NCBI GenBank assembly: GCA_024742875.1 | Contig: JANSXP010000024.1 | Span: 35,001-87,429, forward strand | DNA: 52,429 bases | From: Planctomycetaceae bacterium | GTDB taxonomy: Bacteria; Planctomycetota; Planctomycetia; Planctomycetales; Planctomycetaceae | Direction of reading: 5' to 3' | Part shown: piece after piece, positions 9,026 to 16,753 of the stretch | Position numbering within the stretch: the first letter of the stretch is position 1 | Layout: each line of letters begins with the position of its first letter | Program-made: the position numbers and the translations under genes | Notes under the pieces: generated by a model | What the model was told of the DNA's origin: nothing | Database searches by the model: none | What the model saw: only the letters and a program-made list of their open reading frames with translations

Positions 9026-10447
9026 ATGAGTTCCGATCGTCCCAACGTGTTGTGGCTGTGCACTGATCAGCAGCGATACGACACCATTCGCAGTCTGGGA
9101 AATTCGCTGGTCCGCTCGCCGGCGGTCGACAGTCTGGTTGCCGACGGTGTGGCGTTTACGCAGGCGTACTGTCAAAGCCCGGTCTGCAGCCCCAGTCGGG
9201 CTTCCTTTTTGACAGGACGGTATCCGCGGACGACGGGCTGTCGGCAGAATGGCCAGACAATTCCGGCACGCGAACAACTGGTCAGCCGACTGTTTGCTGA
9301 TGCCGGCTATCGCTGCGGTCTGGCGGGCAAGCTGCATCTGGCGTCGTGCTCTGACGGAAAAGTGGAGCAGCGGATCGATGACGGCTATCACGACTTTCGG
9401 TGGTCTCACCATCCGCAGCCGGACTGGCCGGAAAATGCGTACACACAGTGGCTGCACGCGCGGGGCACCAGTTGGGAACAACTGTACGACGGCCCGTCGA
9501 CGGGGTTCGTCAAAGAGGGCGTACCGGCGGAATTTCATCAAACGACATGGTGCGCCGACATGGCCATCGACTTTCTGCGTGGCAATGTCGGCCGGCCATG
9601 GTTCTTCAGTTTCAACTGCTTTGACCCCCATCATCCGTTTGATCCGCCGCGAGAATATCTGCAGCGGTACAACCCGGCCGACATGCCGCTGCCAAAAGTT
9701 CGAGCGGGCGAAGCCGACGGCAAGACGACCTTCCAGCGTCTGGACGGCGAGTGGGCGCACAACAGCCCCGGCGAGTTTCACACCGGAGGCCTCACGGATG
9801 ATGACCGGCGTCAGGTGACGGCCGCCTACTATGCGATGTGCGAGCTGATCGACGATCAGATCGCGCGAATCCTGGCCTGCCTGGACGAAACCGGTCAGCG
9901 GGAAAATACGATTGTGATCTTCATGTCGGACCACGGGGAAATGCTGGGGGACCATGGTCTGTACTTCAAGGGACCGCATTTCTATGACGAAGCGATTCGC
10001 GTGCCGCTGGTGATCAGCTGGCCGCAGCAGCTGCAGGGCGGCCTGAAAGTAGACGGGCTGACCGAACTTGTTGATCTGGCGCCCACACTGCTGGATTTGT
10101 GCGGCCTGCCACAATCGCCCGGCATGCAGGGGCAGACGTTGCGACCACTGTTGACGGGAGAGAAGAATCCGGGCGTGCATCGCGACAGCGTGTACTGTGA
10201 GTACTACAACAGCTGGACGCATGCCGATGCCTATGGCACGATGCTTCGCACGGCCACTGAGAAGATCGTGGTATATCACGGCACCGACCAGGGGGAACTG
10301 TACGATCTGGCCGCTGATCCGGATGAGTTTCACAATCTCTGGGATGCGGCCGACGCCCAGCCGATGAAGCTGCGACTGATGCAGCAGTGTTTTGATCGCA
10401 GCGTGCTGGCGATGGATCCCCTGCCCGTGCGACGAGGTGCATTCTGA
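9026..10447 (+). CDS. Sulfatase, apparently cytosolic
   Basis: This is a 473-residue type I sulfatase or alkaline-phosphatase-superfamily hydrolase that would remove sulfate esters, for example from algal polysaccharide fragments. The metal-binding N-terminus NVLWLCTDQQRYD and the formylglycine motif C54-S-P-S-R58 followed by ASFLTGRYP are intact. Later motifs HHPFDPP, MSDHGEMLGDHG and KGPHFYDE supply further active-site residues. No signal peptide is present, which separates it from the exported sulfatase at 50799-52310. AAGG lies 9 bases before the ATG. Formylglycine activation would need an FGE or anSME enzyme, not found in this window. Confidence 0.9.
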   Translation: MSSDRPNVLWLCTDQQRYDTIRSLGNSLVRSPAVDSLVADGVAFTQAYCQSPVCSPSRASFLTGRYPRTTGCRQNGQTIPAREQLVSRLFADAGYRCGLAGKLHLASCSDGKVEQRIDDGYHDFRWSHHPQPDWPENAYTQWLHARGTSWEQLYDGPSTGFVKEGVPAEFHQTTWCADMAIDFLRGNVGRPWFFSFNCFDPHHPFDPPREYLQRYNPADMPLPKVRAGEADGKTTFQRLDGEWAHNSPGEFHTGGLTDDDRRQVTAAYYAMCELIDDQIARILACLDETGQRENTIVIFMSDHGEMLGDHGLYFKGPHFYDEAIRVPLVISWPQQLQGGLKVDGLTELVDLAPTLLDLCGLPQSPGMQGQTLRPLLTGEKNPGVHRDSVYCEYYNSWTHADAYGTMLRTATEKIVVYHGTDQGELYDLAADPDEFHNLWDAADAQPMKLRLMQQCFDRSVLAMDPLPVRRGAF

Positions 10448-10476
10448 GCCGACAGGTGCCGCGACCGCTGCTCCAT

Positions 10477-11403
10477 TCAGTTCGCCGGCCGATGGCTTTC
10501 CGTGATGGTCTTCAGCAGCTGCAGCCACCGAATGTCTTCAGCGCCCAGTGACGCGGCCGGCCACGTGGAGCGATCAGCCAGCGTGTTTTCATAGGCATTG
10601 GTAATGGCGGTGGCCGTGAGCCGAAATTCTTCTGTGCTGCCGCTGTCAATCGCCGTTTCCACCATCGGGTCATAGCTCAGGGCGTCGGTCCGCAGGGCCC
10701 GATCGAGCTGAACCAGCAAAGGGTCGGTGACCTGCGAAGCCGTCCGTCCGTGAAACTCTTTGAGCACCCGTTTTTCGGCCGCTTTGATCTGGCCGTTCAG
10801 GCTGCGTTCATCCAGCGTTTCGCCGGCGGTCTTCAAACCGTATTTGGCCAGCAGCAGTCCGACGGACGGAATCATGGCCTTGGCTGCCAGGATGCCTCCG
10901 GCGACAGGATTGGCCAGCGCGACCAGTCCCCCAATCAGCAGCGCGCCGTTGAATGCCTTGCTGTCCAGTTCATCGATGCGATCCGCCAGGTCCGCCAGAC
11001 GGCTGGCTGTGGGCGAATCGGACGCTGCGGCGCGGGCCGTGCTGGCCGCCTCGTCACACAGCAGCCGCTCAATCATCTGTGAAGAATGGCCGCTGGGCAG
11101 GTGAAAGATGCGTTTTTTGGGCAGATCGTTGATCGGCGGGACGCCATCCGGCAGGCAGCGCATCGAGTACAGCAGGTAGCCGGACTCGGCCTGTCGGAAG
11201 GGAATCAGGAAATAGTGCTTTTCGTCAGCCTGCGATGAGGAGACCTCGTTGGATCCCAGCAGCCAGGTCAGCCCCAGCGTCTGCCGCGCGTAACCCAGCC
11301 CCTGTCCAAACGATCCGGCTGCCGTATCGACCAGGTCGGCAGCTCCCTGCCACGCCTGGGACGCTTTGGTTTTGGCGGAATTGAGCAGTGACTGCAGATC
11401 CAT
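10477..11403 (-). CDS. Protein of unknown function with one hydrophobic segment
   Basis: This 308-residue protein is not recognised. It starts with an amphipathic, Ala-rich region (residues 1-40). A mixed domain follows (60-110, with HYFLIPFRQAESGYLLYSM), then a probable helical stretch RLADLADRIDELDSKAF. A hydrophobic segment at about 153-190 (NGALLIGGLVALANPVAGG and following) could insert in the membrane. A charged helical C-terminus contains LNGQIKAAEKRVLKEFHGR. The frame is open 54 codons further upstream, but the ATG at 11403 has AGGA nine bases before it and the upstream residues look non-coding. It is divergent from the DHODH-like membrane gene (214-base gap) and convergent with the sulfatase. 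Confidence 0.7.
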   Translation of the reverse strand: MDLQSLLNSAKTKASQAWQGAADLVDTAAGSFGQGLGYARQTLGLTWLLGSNEVSSSQADEKHYFLIPFRQAESGYLLYSMRCLPDGVPPINDLPKKRIFHLPSGHSSQMIERLLCDEAASTARAAASDSPTASRLADLADRIDELDSKAFNGALLIGGLVALANPVAGGILAAKAMIPSVGLLLAKYGLKTAGETLDERSLNGQIKAAEKRVLKEFHGRTASQVTDPLLVQLDRALRTDALSYDPMVETAIDSGSTEEFRLTATAITNAYENTLADRSTWPAASLGAEDIRWLQLLKTITESHRPAN

Positions 11404-11617
11404 CAGGTCGTTTCCTGTTGCGTAAAGACGGGCCAGACAAACAACGTCGCCGTCGGGGCCCATGATCAGAATTTTTGCAGCAGATGACAACAGATCGCCG
11501 GAATCCTGCCGACCGACTGGCACGGACGAGCGAATGCGCCCGCGCCCACGACAGCCTCCTGCCAAATCGTTAAGCCGCCGCGCTGGTCACGGTTCGCCTC
11601 GGGGGTAGACTGCGGGC

Positions 11618-13645
11618 ATGCCTGACTGGACTTATCAAACCATTTTTCGTGCGCCGCTGCGGCAATTGCCGTACGCCACCAGTTCGGCGCTGGTGTTCGG
11701 GATGCTGGGGAGGTTGGGACGCTTTGTCGCCGGGCGCTTTGTGATTCGCATGATGGGCCACGCCCAGGCGCCAGCGGATGTGCGGCTGGTCAAGGGCGAC
11801 TGGGACTTGAAATCACCGTGTGCTCTGGGCAGCGGCGTGGATCAGTCGGCTCAGGCGATATCTGCCCTGTCATTGTTCGGCATCGGCCTGCAGGAAGTGG
11901 GGCCTTTTGATCTGCGGGAGTCATCAGGTTGGAATGATCCGCCGCAGGTGACGGCTGAGGAGCGTGCCCGTGAAAGGCGCGGCACGCAGTGGACGCCCGA
12001 TGGCGTGTGCATCTCTCGCTGTCAGGCGGTCGTTTCGTCTGACGATCTGATTCGCCAGCTGCAGCGACAGCATTTTCGTAACGACGTCCCCGTGCTGGCC
12101 CATCTATTGCTGGATGAGTCCACAACGGCGGCCGCCGTCCGGACGCTGGCCAAACAACTGCAGGGGCTGGTGACGGGAGTTGTGCTCACGGTCACCTCGA
12201 CTGACAGCACCGCTGGCGGTGCTCAGCAGAGCAGTGCTGAGTCGAACGGTGCTGAGCCGAGCGGTGCTCAGCAGGATGTCGATTTCCGCAACGTCGTTGC
12301 TGTGGGGCACTCGCTGGTTGAATACGGATTTCGAGTGCTGCTGGCTGTAGACGCTGCGCGACTGCCGCCCGAATACGTCTTTGCTGATTCGCTCTTTGCG
12401 GGGTGGCTGCTGAATTTTGACGACGTGGGTCAGGCGGTGGAGAGTCTGTCTTCGGTGGTGCGGCGGATGTCGGTGAACGCCGACCAGGAGCTGATCATCG
12501 TGCGTGCAGACATTTGCGAGCCGCACGATGGCCTGCGGCTGCGACAGGCGGGGGCCGATGTGGTCCTGCTGGATGAAGGTCTGCCGATCGCCGGCCCTGG
12601 GCTGCCCAAGCGGATCAATGCCGTCGAGCTGGCCGCGCAGCGAGCCGCCCTCACGGCAGCCGATGCAACGGGGGGCTCGCAGATTGCCGCGCCGCGGCAG
12701 TCGTGGCTGTGGGGCCTGCTGCTGGGTATTGCGCTGACAGTTGGCGGAATCATGGCGCTGGCCATTGGCTCCACTCGTGTCGTACTGCCATATGACGAAG
12801 AGTTCCTGGGGATGCTGCGTGAGGAGATTTGCGCCATCAACCCTCAGTTGCTGCCATTCATGTCCCATGATCGGGTGACGCTGGCCGGCACGATGCTGGC
12901 GCTGGGACCTTTGTACTGTCTGCTGGCCTGGTTCGCAGATCGCACGGGACAGCACTGGGCGAAGGTGGCATGGGTCGCGAGCGCGTTCATTGGATTCTTC
13001 AGCTTCTTTTCGTTTCTGGGTTTCGGCTACTTTGACCCCTTCCATGCGTTCATCAGCGTGGTGTTGTTTCAGCTGACGCTGTTTGGCCTGCGTTCTGATC
13101 AGCAGCCTTATCGCCTCGTCGAGTTTGATCTGCACAATTCCGCCACGTGGCGTCGCGCGCTGTGGGGACAGCTGCTGATGGTGATTCATGGAGCCGCGAT
13201 TCTGATCGCCGGCGTTGTGATCAGCGGATTTGGCATGACGACCGTGTTTGTGTCGCAGGATCTGGAATTCATGAACACCACGCGTGATGCGCTGCTGTCT
13301 GCCAATCCGCGACTCGTGCCGCTGGTCGCCCATGACCGGGCAAGCTTTGGCGGCATGCTGCTGGCCACCGGACTCACGGTCCTGCTGACGGCCCTGTGGG
13401 GCTGGCAGCGCGGCCGCCGCTGGCTGTGGTGGTCGCTGGCACTCACCGGAACCACGGCTTACGGCTGTGCGCTGGCAATTCACTGGAGCGTAGGCTACAC
13501 GTCCCTTGTGCACCTGCTGCCCGCCTACGGTGGACTGGCCGCACTGTGGCTGGCGTTACTACTGTCGCGTGCGTGGATGTTTGAAGATGCTGCCCTGATT
13601 GGTGCTGCCTCCGGTGGTCATCGCTCAATGCTGCAAATTGACTGA
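11618..13645 (+). CDS. DHODH-like pseudoenzyme fused to polytopic membrane domain
   Basis: Residues 1-340 of this 675-residue protein follow the class 2 dihydroorotate dehydrogenase (PyrD) layout: an amphipathic N-terminus (YQTIFRAPLRQLPY), then SPCALGSGVDQSAQAI, GIGLQEVGPF, and near the end IAGPGLPKRINAVE. Key functional segments are altered. The NISSPNT-type loop is replaced by VTSTDS plus a Gly/Ala/Gln/Ser pentapeptide repeat (200-219), the KIAPD-type lysine is absent (VDAARLPPE), and the Gly-rich phosphate loop reads VRADICEP. Dehydrogenase activity is therefore doubtful. From about residue 362 there are six or more membrane helices containing a duplicated module, residues ~392-430 and ~547-585, each centred on NP-x-L-x-P-x-x-x-HDR. 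The next gene starts 37 bases downstream on the same strand. True function is unknown. Confidence 0.75.
   Translation: MPDWTYQTIFRAPLRQLPYATSSALVFGMLGRLGRFVAGRFVIRMMGHAQAPADVRLVKGDWDLKSPCALGSGVDQSAQAISALSLFGIGLQEVGPFDLRESSGWNDPPQVTAEERARERRGTQWTPDGVCISRCQAVVSSDDLIRQLQRQHFRNDVPVLAHLLLDESTTAAAVRTLAKQLQGLVTGVVLTVTSTDSTAGGAQQSSAESNGAEPSGAQQDVDFRNVVAVGHSLVEYGFRVLLAVDAARLPPEYVFADSLFAGWLLNFDDVGQAVESLSSVVRRMSVNADQELIIVRADICEPHDGLRLRQAGADVVLLDEGLPIAGPGLPKRINAVELAAQRAALTAADATGGSQIAAPRQSWLWGLLLGIALTVGGIMALAIGSTRVVLPYDEEFLGMLREEICAINPQLLPFMSHDRVTLAGTMLALGPLYCLLAWFADRTGQHWAKVAWVASAFIGFFSFFSFLGFGYFDPFHAFISVVLFQLTLFGLRSDQQPYRLVEFDLHNSATWRRALWGQLLMVIHGAAILIAGVVISGFGMTTVFVSQDLEFMNTTRDALLSANPRLVPLVAHDRASFGGMLLATGLTVLLTALWGWQRGRRWLWWSLALTGTTAYGCALAIHWSVGYTSLVHLLPAYGGLAALWLALLLSRAWMFEDAALIGAASGGHRSMLQID
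12215..12274 (+). repeat. In-frame 15-bp tandem repeat, four copies
   Basis: Four degenerate copies of AGCGGTGCTGAGCCG-like units occupy 12215-12229, 12230-12244, 12245-12259 and 12260-12274. In frame they encode GGAQQ, SSAES, NGAEP and SGAQQ. The repeat sits in the loop that in real DHODH follows the substrate-binding NISSPNT-type strand. Confidence 0.85.
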
Positions 13646-13682
13646 TGGGCGATCAGGCCCAACCGCATCTGCAAAAAACGTC

Positions 13683-14813
13683 ATGGCCAGAGAACAACCA
13701 ACGCCGGAATCTGCCCGCATTCATCAGGTGACGCAGGAACGCCACGGCTGGTGGCTGCTGTTGCTGCTGAGCGTAATCGTTATCCCGGTGGAGTTGCTCA
13801 GGCTGTCGCTGGCAATCACGGCAGACAGGTCGTGGTTTCGCTGGGTCCTTGGCATTGCCTTTCCTCTGCTGATCGTGCGGCAGGTGATCGCTTTGTGGCT
13901 GGGAGAATTTGGTGGCCTGCGCACCCTGGCGTGGCTGTTGCTGCTGCGGGCCGGCCAGTATCTGACGAGCCTCGTCGCGATGTTGCGTCTGCCGCTGGTC
14001 ATGGACGAAATCCCGCTGATCGCGGGGCTGCTGCGGTCAGTGATGCAGTTGTCAGCTGCCGGTCTGGTGGTCTTTGGTCTGTTATCACTGATGTGTTTTG
14101 CGTCCAGCAGCTTGAAGGCCTTCGTGCTGCTGCGATTCCGAACGAACGGGCTTTACCGCTGGGTGCCAGACCGACTGCGATCGCTACTCGGCGAGCCATC
14201 TATTAATGAGCGCATCTTCTCCGAGTACCGGCAACTGGGGGCCCAGGGGCCATATACCCAGTTTACGCCCGCGCTGATCGATGCGCTCGAAGAGGGAGAA
14301 CTGGAGGAGGCGATCGTGGACTATGCGGTCGCCGCGGAGAACGCAGCCGGTGAACGAGATCCACGGGACGTTTTTCGTGAGTTGCCACCTGGATTCGCCA
14401 CGGTCTACACCCTCTGGGAACTCCAGGCTCAGGTCGATAATGGTGGTTTTTTTCAGTTCTTCGTGAACAGGGGGCTGCCCTTCGCTCTGCTGACGCTGGA
14501 AAGCTGCCAGCAGGTGGGCCGCGAGGATATGAGATTGCTTCTGGCTCGGGCCATCGATCGAGCACTGGAGCACGAAGACTCGGTGGATACCGCTGCGGCC
14601 GCTCTGCAGGATGTCACGCAGCTGACAACCGGAGGCTGGGCAGACGCCTATCTGAATGGGGAAAAGGAGATCTCACTGGACGATTTGTCGAGTGAGTTCT
14701 ACGAGCTCGATCCGATCGATCTGGATCAATTTATCCGCCTCAATATGTCCCTGTTTCAATCCACCTCGGCACGGACTGCCGCAGACGAGCACCCCGGTAC
14801 CGAATCTGTCTAG
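13683..14813 (+). CDS. Membrane protein with C-terminal DUF4375/DMP19-like domain
   Basis: The first ~150 of 376 residues hold several hydrophobic segments: WWLLLLLSVIVIPVELL, WVLGIAFPLLIVRQVIALWL, LAWLLLLRAG, and a long one around SAAGLVVFGLLSLMCF. After a linker, residues ~240-265 carry VYTLWELQAQVDNGGFFQFF, the hallmark of DUF4375. That family includes DMP19, a Neisseria protein that mimics DNA and antagonises a repressor. The C-terminus is acidic (EKEISLDDLSSEFYELDPIDLDQ in two parts), in keeping with a DNA mimic, but that role is inference. The upstream part of the frame overlaps the preceding gene; the ATG at 13683 gives a 37-base gap. Its TAG stop shares the CTAG at 14810-14813 with the convergent miaE stop. 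Confidence 0.72.
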   Translation: MAREQPTPESARIHQVTQERHGWWLLLLLSVIVIPVELLRLSLAITADRSWFRWVLGIAFPLLIVRQVIALWLGEFGGLRTLAWLLLLRAGQYLTSLVAMLRLPLVMDEIPLIAGLLRSVMQLSAAGLVVFGLLSLMCFASSSLKAFVLLRFRTNGLYRWVPDRLRSLLGEPSINERIFSEYRQLGAQGPYTQFTPALIDALEEGELEEAIVDYAVAAENAAGERDPRDVFRELPPGFATVYTLWELQAQVDNGGFFQFFVNRGLPFALLTLESCQQVGREDMRLLLARAIDRALEHEDSVDTAAAALQDVTQLTTGGWADAYLNGEKEISLDDLSSEFYELDPIDLDQFIRLNMSLFQSTSARTAADEHPGTESV

Positions 14814-15385
14814 CTGTGGACACGCGGCTGTTCGTAGCCGGCGGCGATGATCTCGGCTTCGGCTGTCGCCAATTCGTCCAGACGGGCGCCCACTTCTTCC
14901 TGGCTGCCGTAGTCCATCGCCAGGCGGACATACGTAGCGTGGTGGCGGGCTTCTGATTCGTACAGGCTGCCGTAAAACTCCGACAGCTCACGGTCATCCA
15001 GGTGATCGCGGAGCAGCACAAATCGCTCGCAGCTGCGGGCTTCAATCAGCGCGGCCACCAGCAGATGGTCCATGGCTTTGTGGGGTTCCTGGCGGCGGCA
15101 CAGGGCCTTGAGCTGGCGGCCATAGGTGCCCGGCTTGAGCTTGATGAAACGAATGCCGCGTTCTTTGAGCAGTTTGAGCACCATGTGAAAGTGCTCCAGC
15201 TCTTCGGTGACGATTTCTGTCATCGTGGCGGTGAGGGCCTCGTTCTCCACGTATTCGAACATCAGGTTCATGGCGGTGGAGGCCGCCTTCTGTTCGCAAT
15301 GCGCATGGTCGATCAAAATGGTGTTCAGGTTTTCTTCCACCTGCCGGAGCCAGCGATCGGGAGATGTCGAGTGAAGATGGAGCAT
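14810..15385 (-). CDS. miaE: tRNA-(ms2io6A)-hydroxylase MiaE
   Basis: MiaE is a non-haem di-iron monooxygenase that uses O2 to hydroxylate the isopentenyl side chain of ms2i6A at tRNA position 37. The 191-residue protein shows both halves of the ferritin-like di-iron site: HCEQKAASTAMNLMFEY with VTEELEHFHMVLKLL, then LIEARSCERFVLL with ESEARHHATYVRLA. These match the family closely. The frame is open 44 codons upstream, but the ATG at 15385 has GGAA about seven bases before it and gives the normal length. The pathway partner miaA lies about 21 kb away at 36329; miaB was not seen. The stop overlaps that of the convergent DUF4375 gene in a shared CTAG. Confidence 0.92.
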   Translation of the reverse strand: MLHLHSTSPDRWLRQVEENLNTILIDHAHCEQKAASTAMNLMFEYVENEALTATMTEIVTEELEHFHMVLKLLKERGIRFIKLKPGTYGRQLKALCRRQEPHKAMDHLLVAALIEARSCERFVLLRDHLDDRELSEFYGSLYESEARHHATYVRLAMDYGSQEEVGARLDELATAEAEIIAAGYEQPRVHS

Positions 15386-15578
15386 GTGAGATTCCGACAG
15401 TGTGCGTAGGTGCGGAGCCCACATTCTTGCAGTTTTGGGGCAGACGTTCCACGGCGTCTGCCCGCGACCCGTGTGATAAAGCCAGGCTGGTGTTGCAGAT
15501 GTGTGCGACCCGGGCAAACTGCTAAACTGAGGGACGCCAGCGACGGCTGGTCAGCAGGCTGGCCGTTTTGACAGGCGC

Positions 15579-15584
15579 AGGAGG
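15579..15584 (+). promoter_or_regulatory. Strong ribosome-binding site of purU
   Basis: AGGAGG lies six bases before the ATG at 15591. It is the best Shine-Dalgarno match for a plus-strand gene in this window and fixes the purU start. Confidence 0.85.
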
Positions 15585-15590
15585 AAAACT

Positions 15591-16460
15591 ATGCAGGTAA
15601 CCATCACGGCCGTTGGCCCGGACAACACGGGTTTGGCCGACCCCATTGTTCATTTCGTCTCCGGGGCAGGCGCCAACATTTTTGAAATCCAGATGTACGA
15701 CCGCGACAGCGAGCATCTGTTTGCCATGCTGATGCGGATCGACTGGCCGGCGGAGAAGACGCCCGTGCAGACCCTGAGGGAGCATCTGACAGAAATTGGT
15801 CGCTCCCGGGGATTGACGGTGCGCGTGTGGGCCCGTGACGAACACGATCGCCCGCCACGTCTGGCCATCTGTACGACCTACCGCTCGGAACCGCCACTGG
15901 CGATTCTGAGGGCCATTCGGGACGGGCGCCTGAAGGCGACTGTTCCCGTGATGATTGGCAACCGCAATGCCTGCCGCAGCGTGGCCGAGCAGTTTGATGT
16001 GCCGTGGCACAACATTGGTGATGCCAAAGGCGCGGCCGACTACGGGCAGATGGAGGCGCTGATCGATCAGTACGACATCGACTATGTGATTCTGGCCCGC
16101 TACATGCGAATCCTGCCCGCGGAAATCTGCTGGAAGTTCGCCGGCGGGCGGATCATCAACCTGCATCACGGGCTGCTGCCGCCGTTTCCCGGGTTCCGCC
16201 CCTATGAGGATGCCCATCAGTTTCACATGCTGTGTTTTGGCGCCACGATTCACTTCATCGTGCCCGAACTGGATGCCGGCAACCAGATTATCAACCAGAG
16301 TACGTTCAACGTGCAGCCAGGCACACCTTTGGCGGACATCAAACGCATGGGAGAAACGGACCACGAGCCCAACTGCCTGGTGGAAGGCGTGCGTCGGGTC
16401 GTCGATCGTGAAGTGGAACTGCATTTTCACCGCGTCGCCCGCGTTGAGAGCCAGGCGTGA
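15591..16460 (+). CDS. purU: Formyltetrahydrofolate deformylase (PurU)
   Basis: PurU hydrolyses 10-formyl-THF to THF and formate, balancing one-carbon pools and supplying formate for purine synthesis. The 289-residue protein has an N-terminal ACT domain (residues ~1-80, MQVTITAVGPDNTGLADPIV...) and a C-terminal formyltransferase-fold domain. The catalytic Asn190 and His192 lie in NLHHGLLPPFPGFRPYEDA, and Asp228 in PELDAGNQII. Length is normal for the family. The loop reads HHGLLPPF rather than the more usual HSFLPAF; the catalytic triad is kept. A perfect AGGAGG supports the start. It stands alone, with mdh 293 bases downstream on the same strand. Confidence 0.87.
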   Translation: MQVTITAVGPDNTGLADPIVHFVSGAGANIFEIQMYDRDSEHLFAMLMRIDWPAEKTPVQTLREHLTEIGRSRGLTVRVWARDEHDRPPRLAICTTYRSEPPLAILRAIRDGRLKATVPVMIGNRNACRSVAEQFDVPWHNIGDAKGAADYGQMEALIDQYDIDYVILARYMRILPAEICWKFAGGRIINLHHGLLPPFPGFRPYEDAHQFHMLCFGATIHFIVPELDAGNQIINQSTFNVQPGTPLADIKRMGETDHEPNCLVEGVRRVVDREVELHFHRVARVESQA

Positions 16461-16753
16461 CAGCCAGTCAGAGAGCCAATCTGTGAGACGCTGAGCGGTG
16501 ATGCAGCACGAAGAGTTGGGACAGCGGGCCCGGGCGGCCCCTCGCTTTTGTGGTTTGCCCCGTTGGATTCCGCAGCATTCCGAGCAATGAAAGCCGTTGC
16601 CCGGGATCGTTTATCAATGGTGAGACCTGCCGGCCTGCTTTGAGATTGTCAGGCGGCCGACGCTAGAATACGGGGTCTGCAGTGACGCCCCGCGCGCGTC
16701 GCCCGCATGTCTTTCCGTGGATTTCTTGCTCACTATGTCTAAGGACTTCTTCA

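Noticed and set aside
8954-10528. 524-codon frame antisense to the sulfatase
   Set aside because: The sense strand has full sulfatase motifs; the antisense product has no domain and a Gln/Arg/His-rich make-up typical of shadows.
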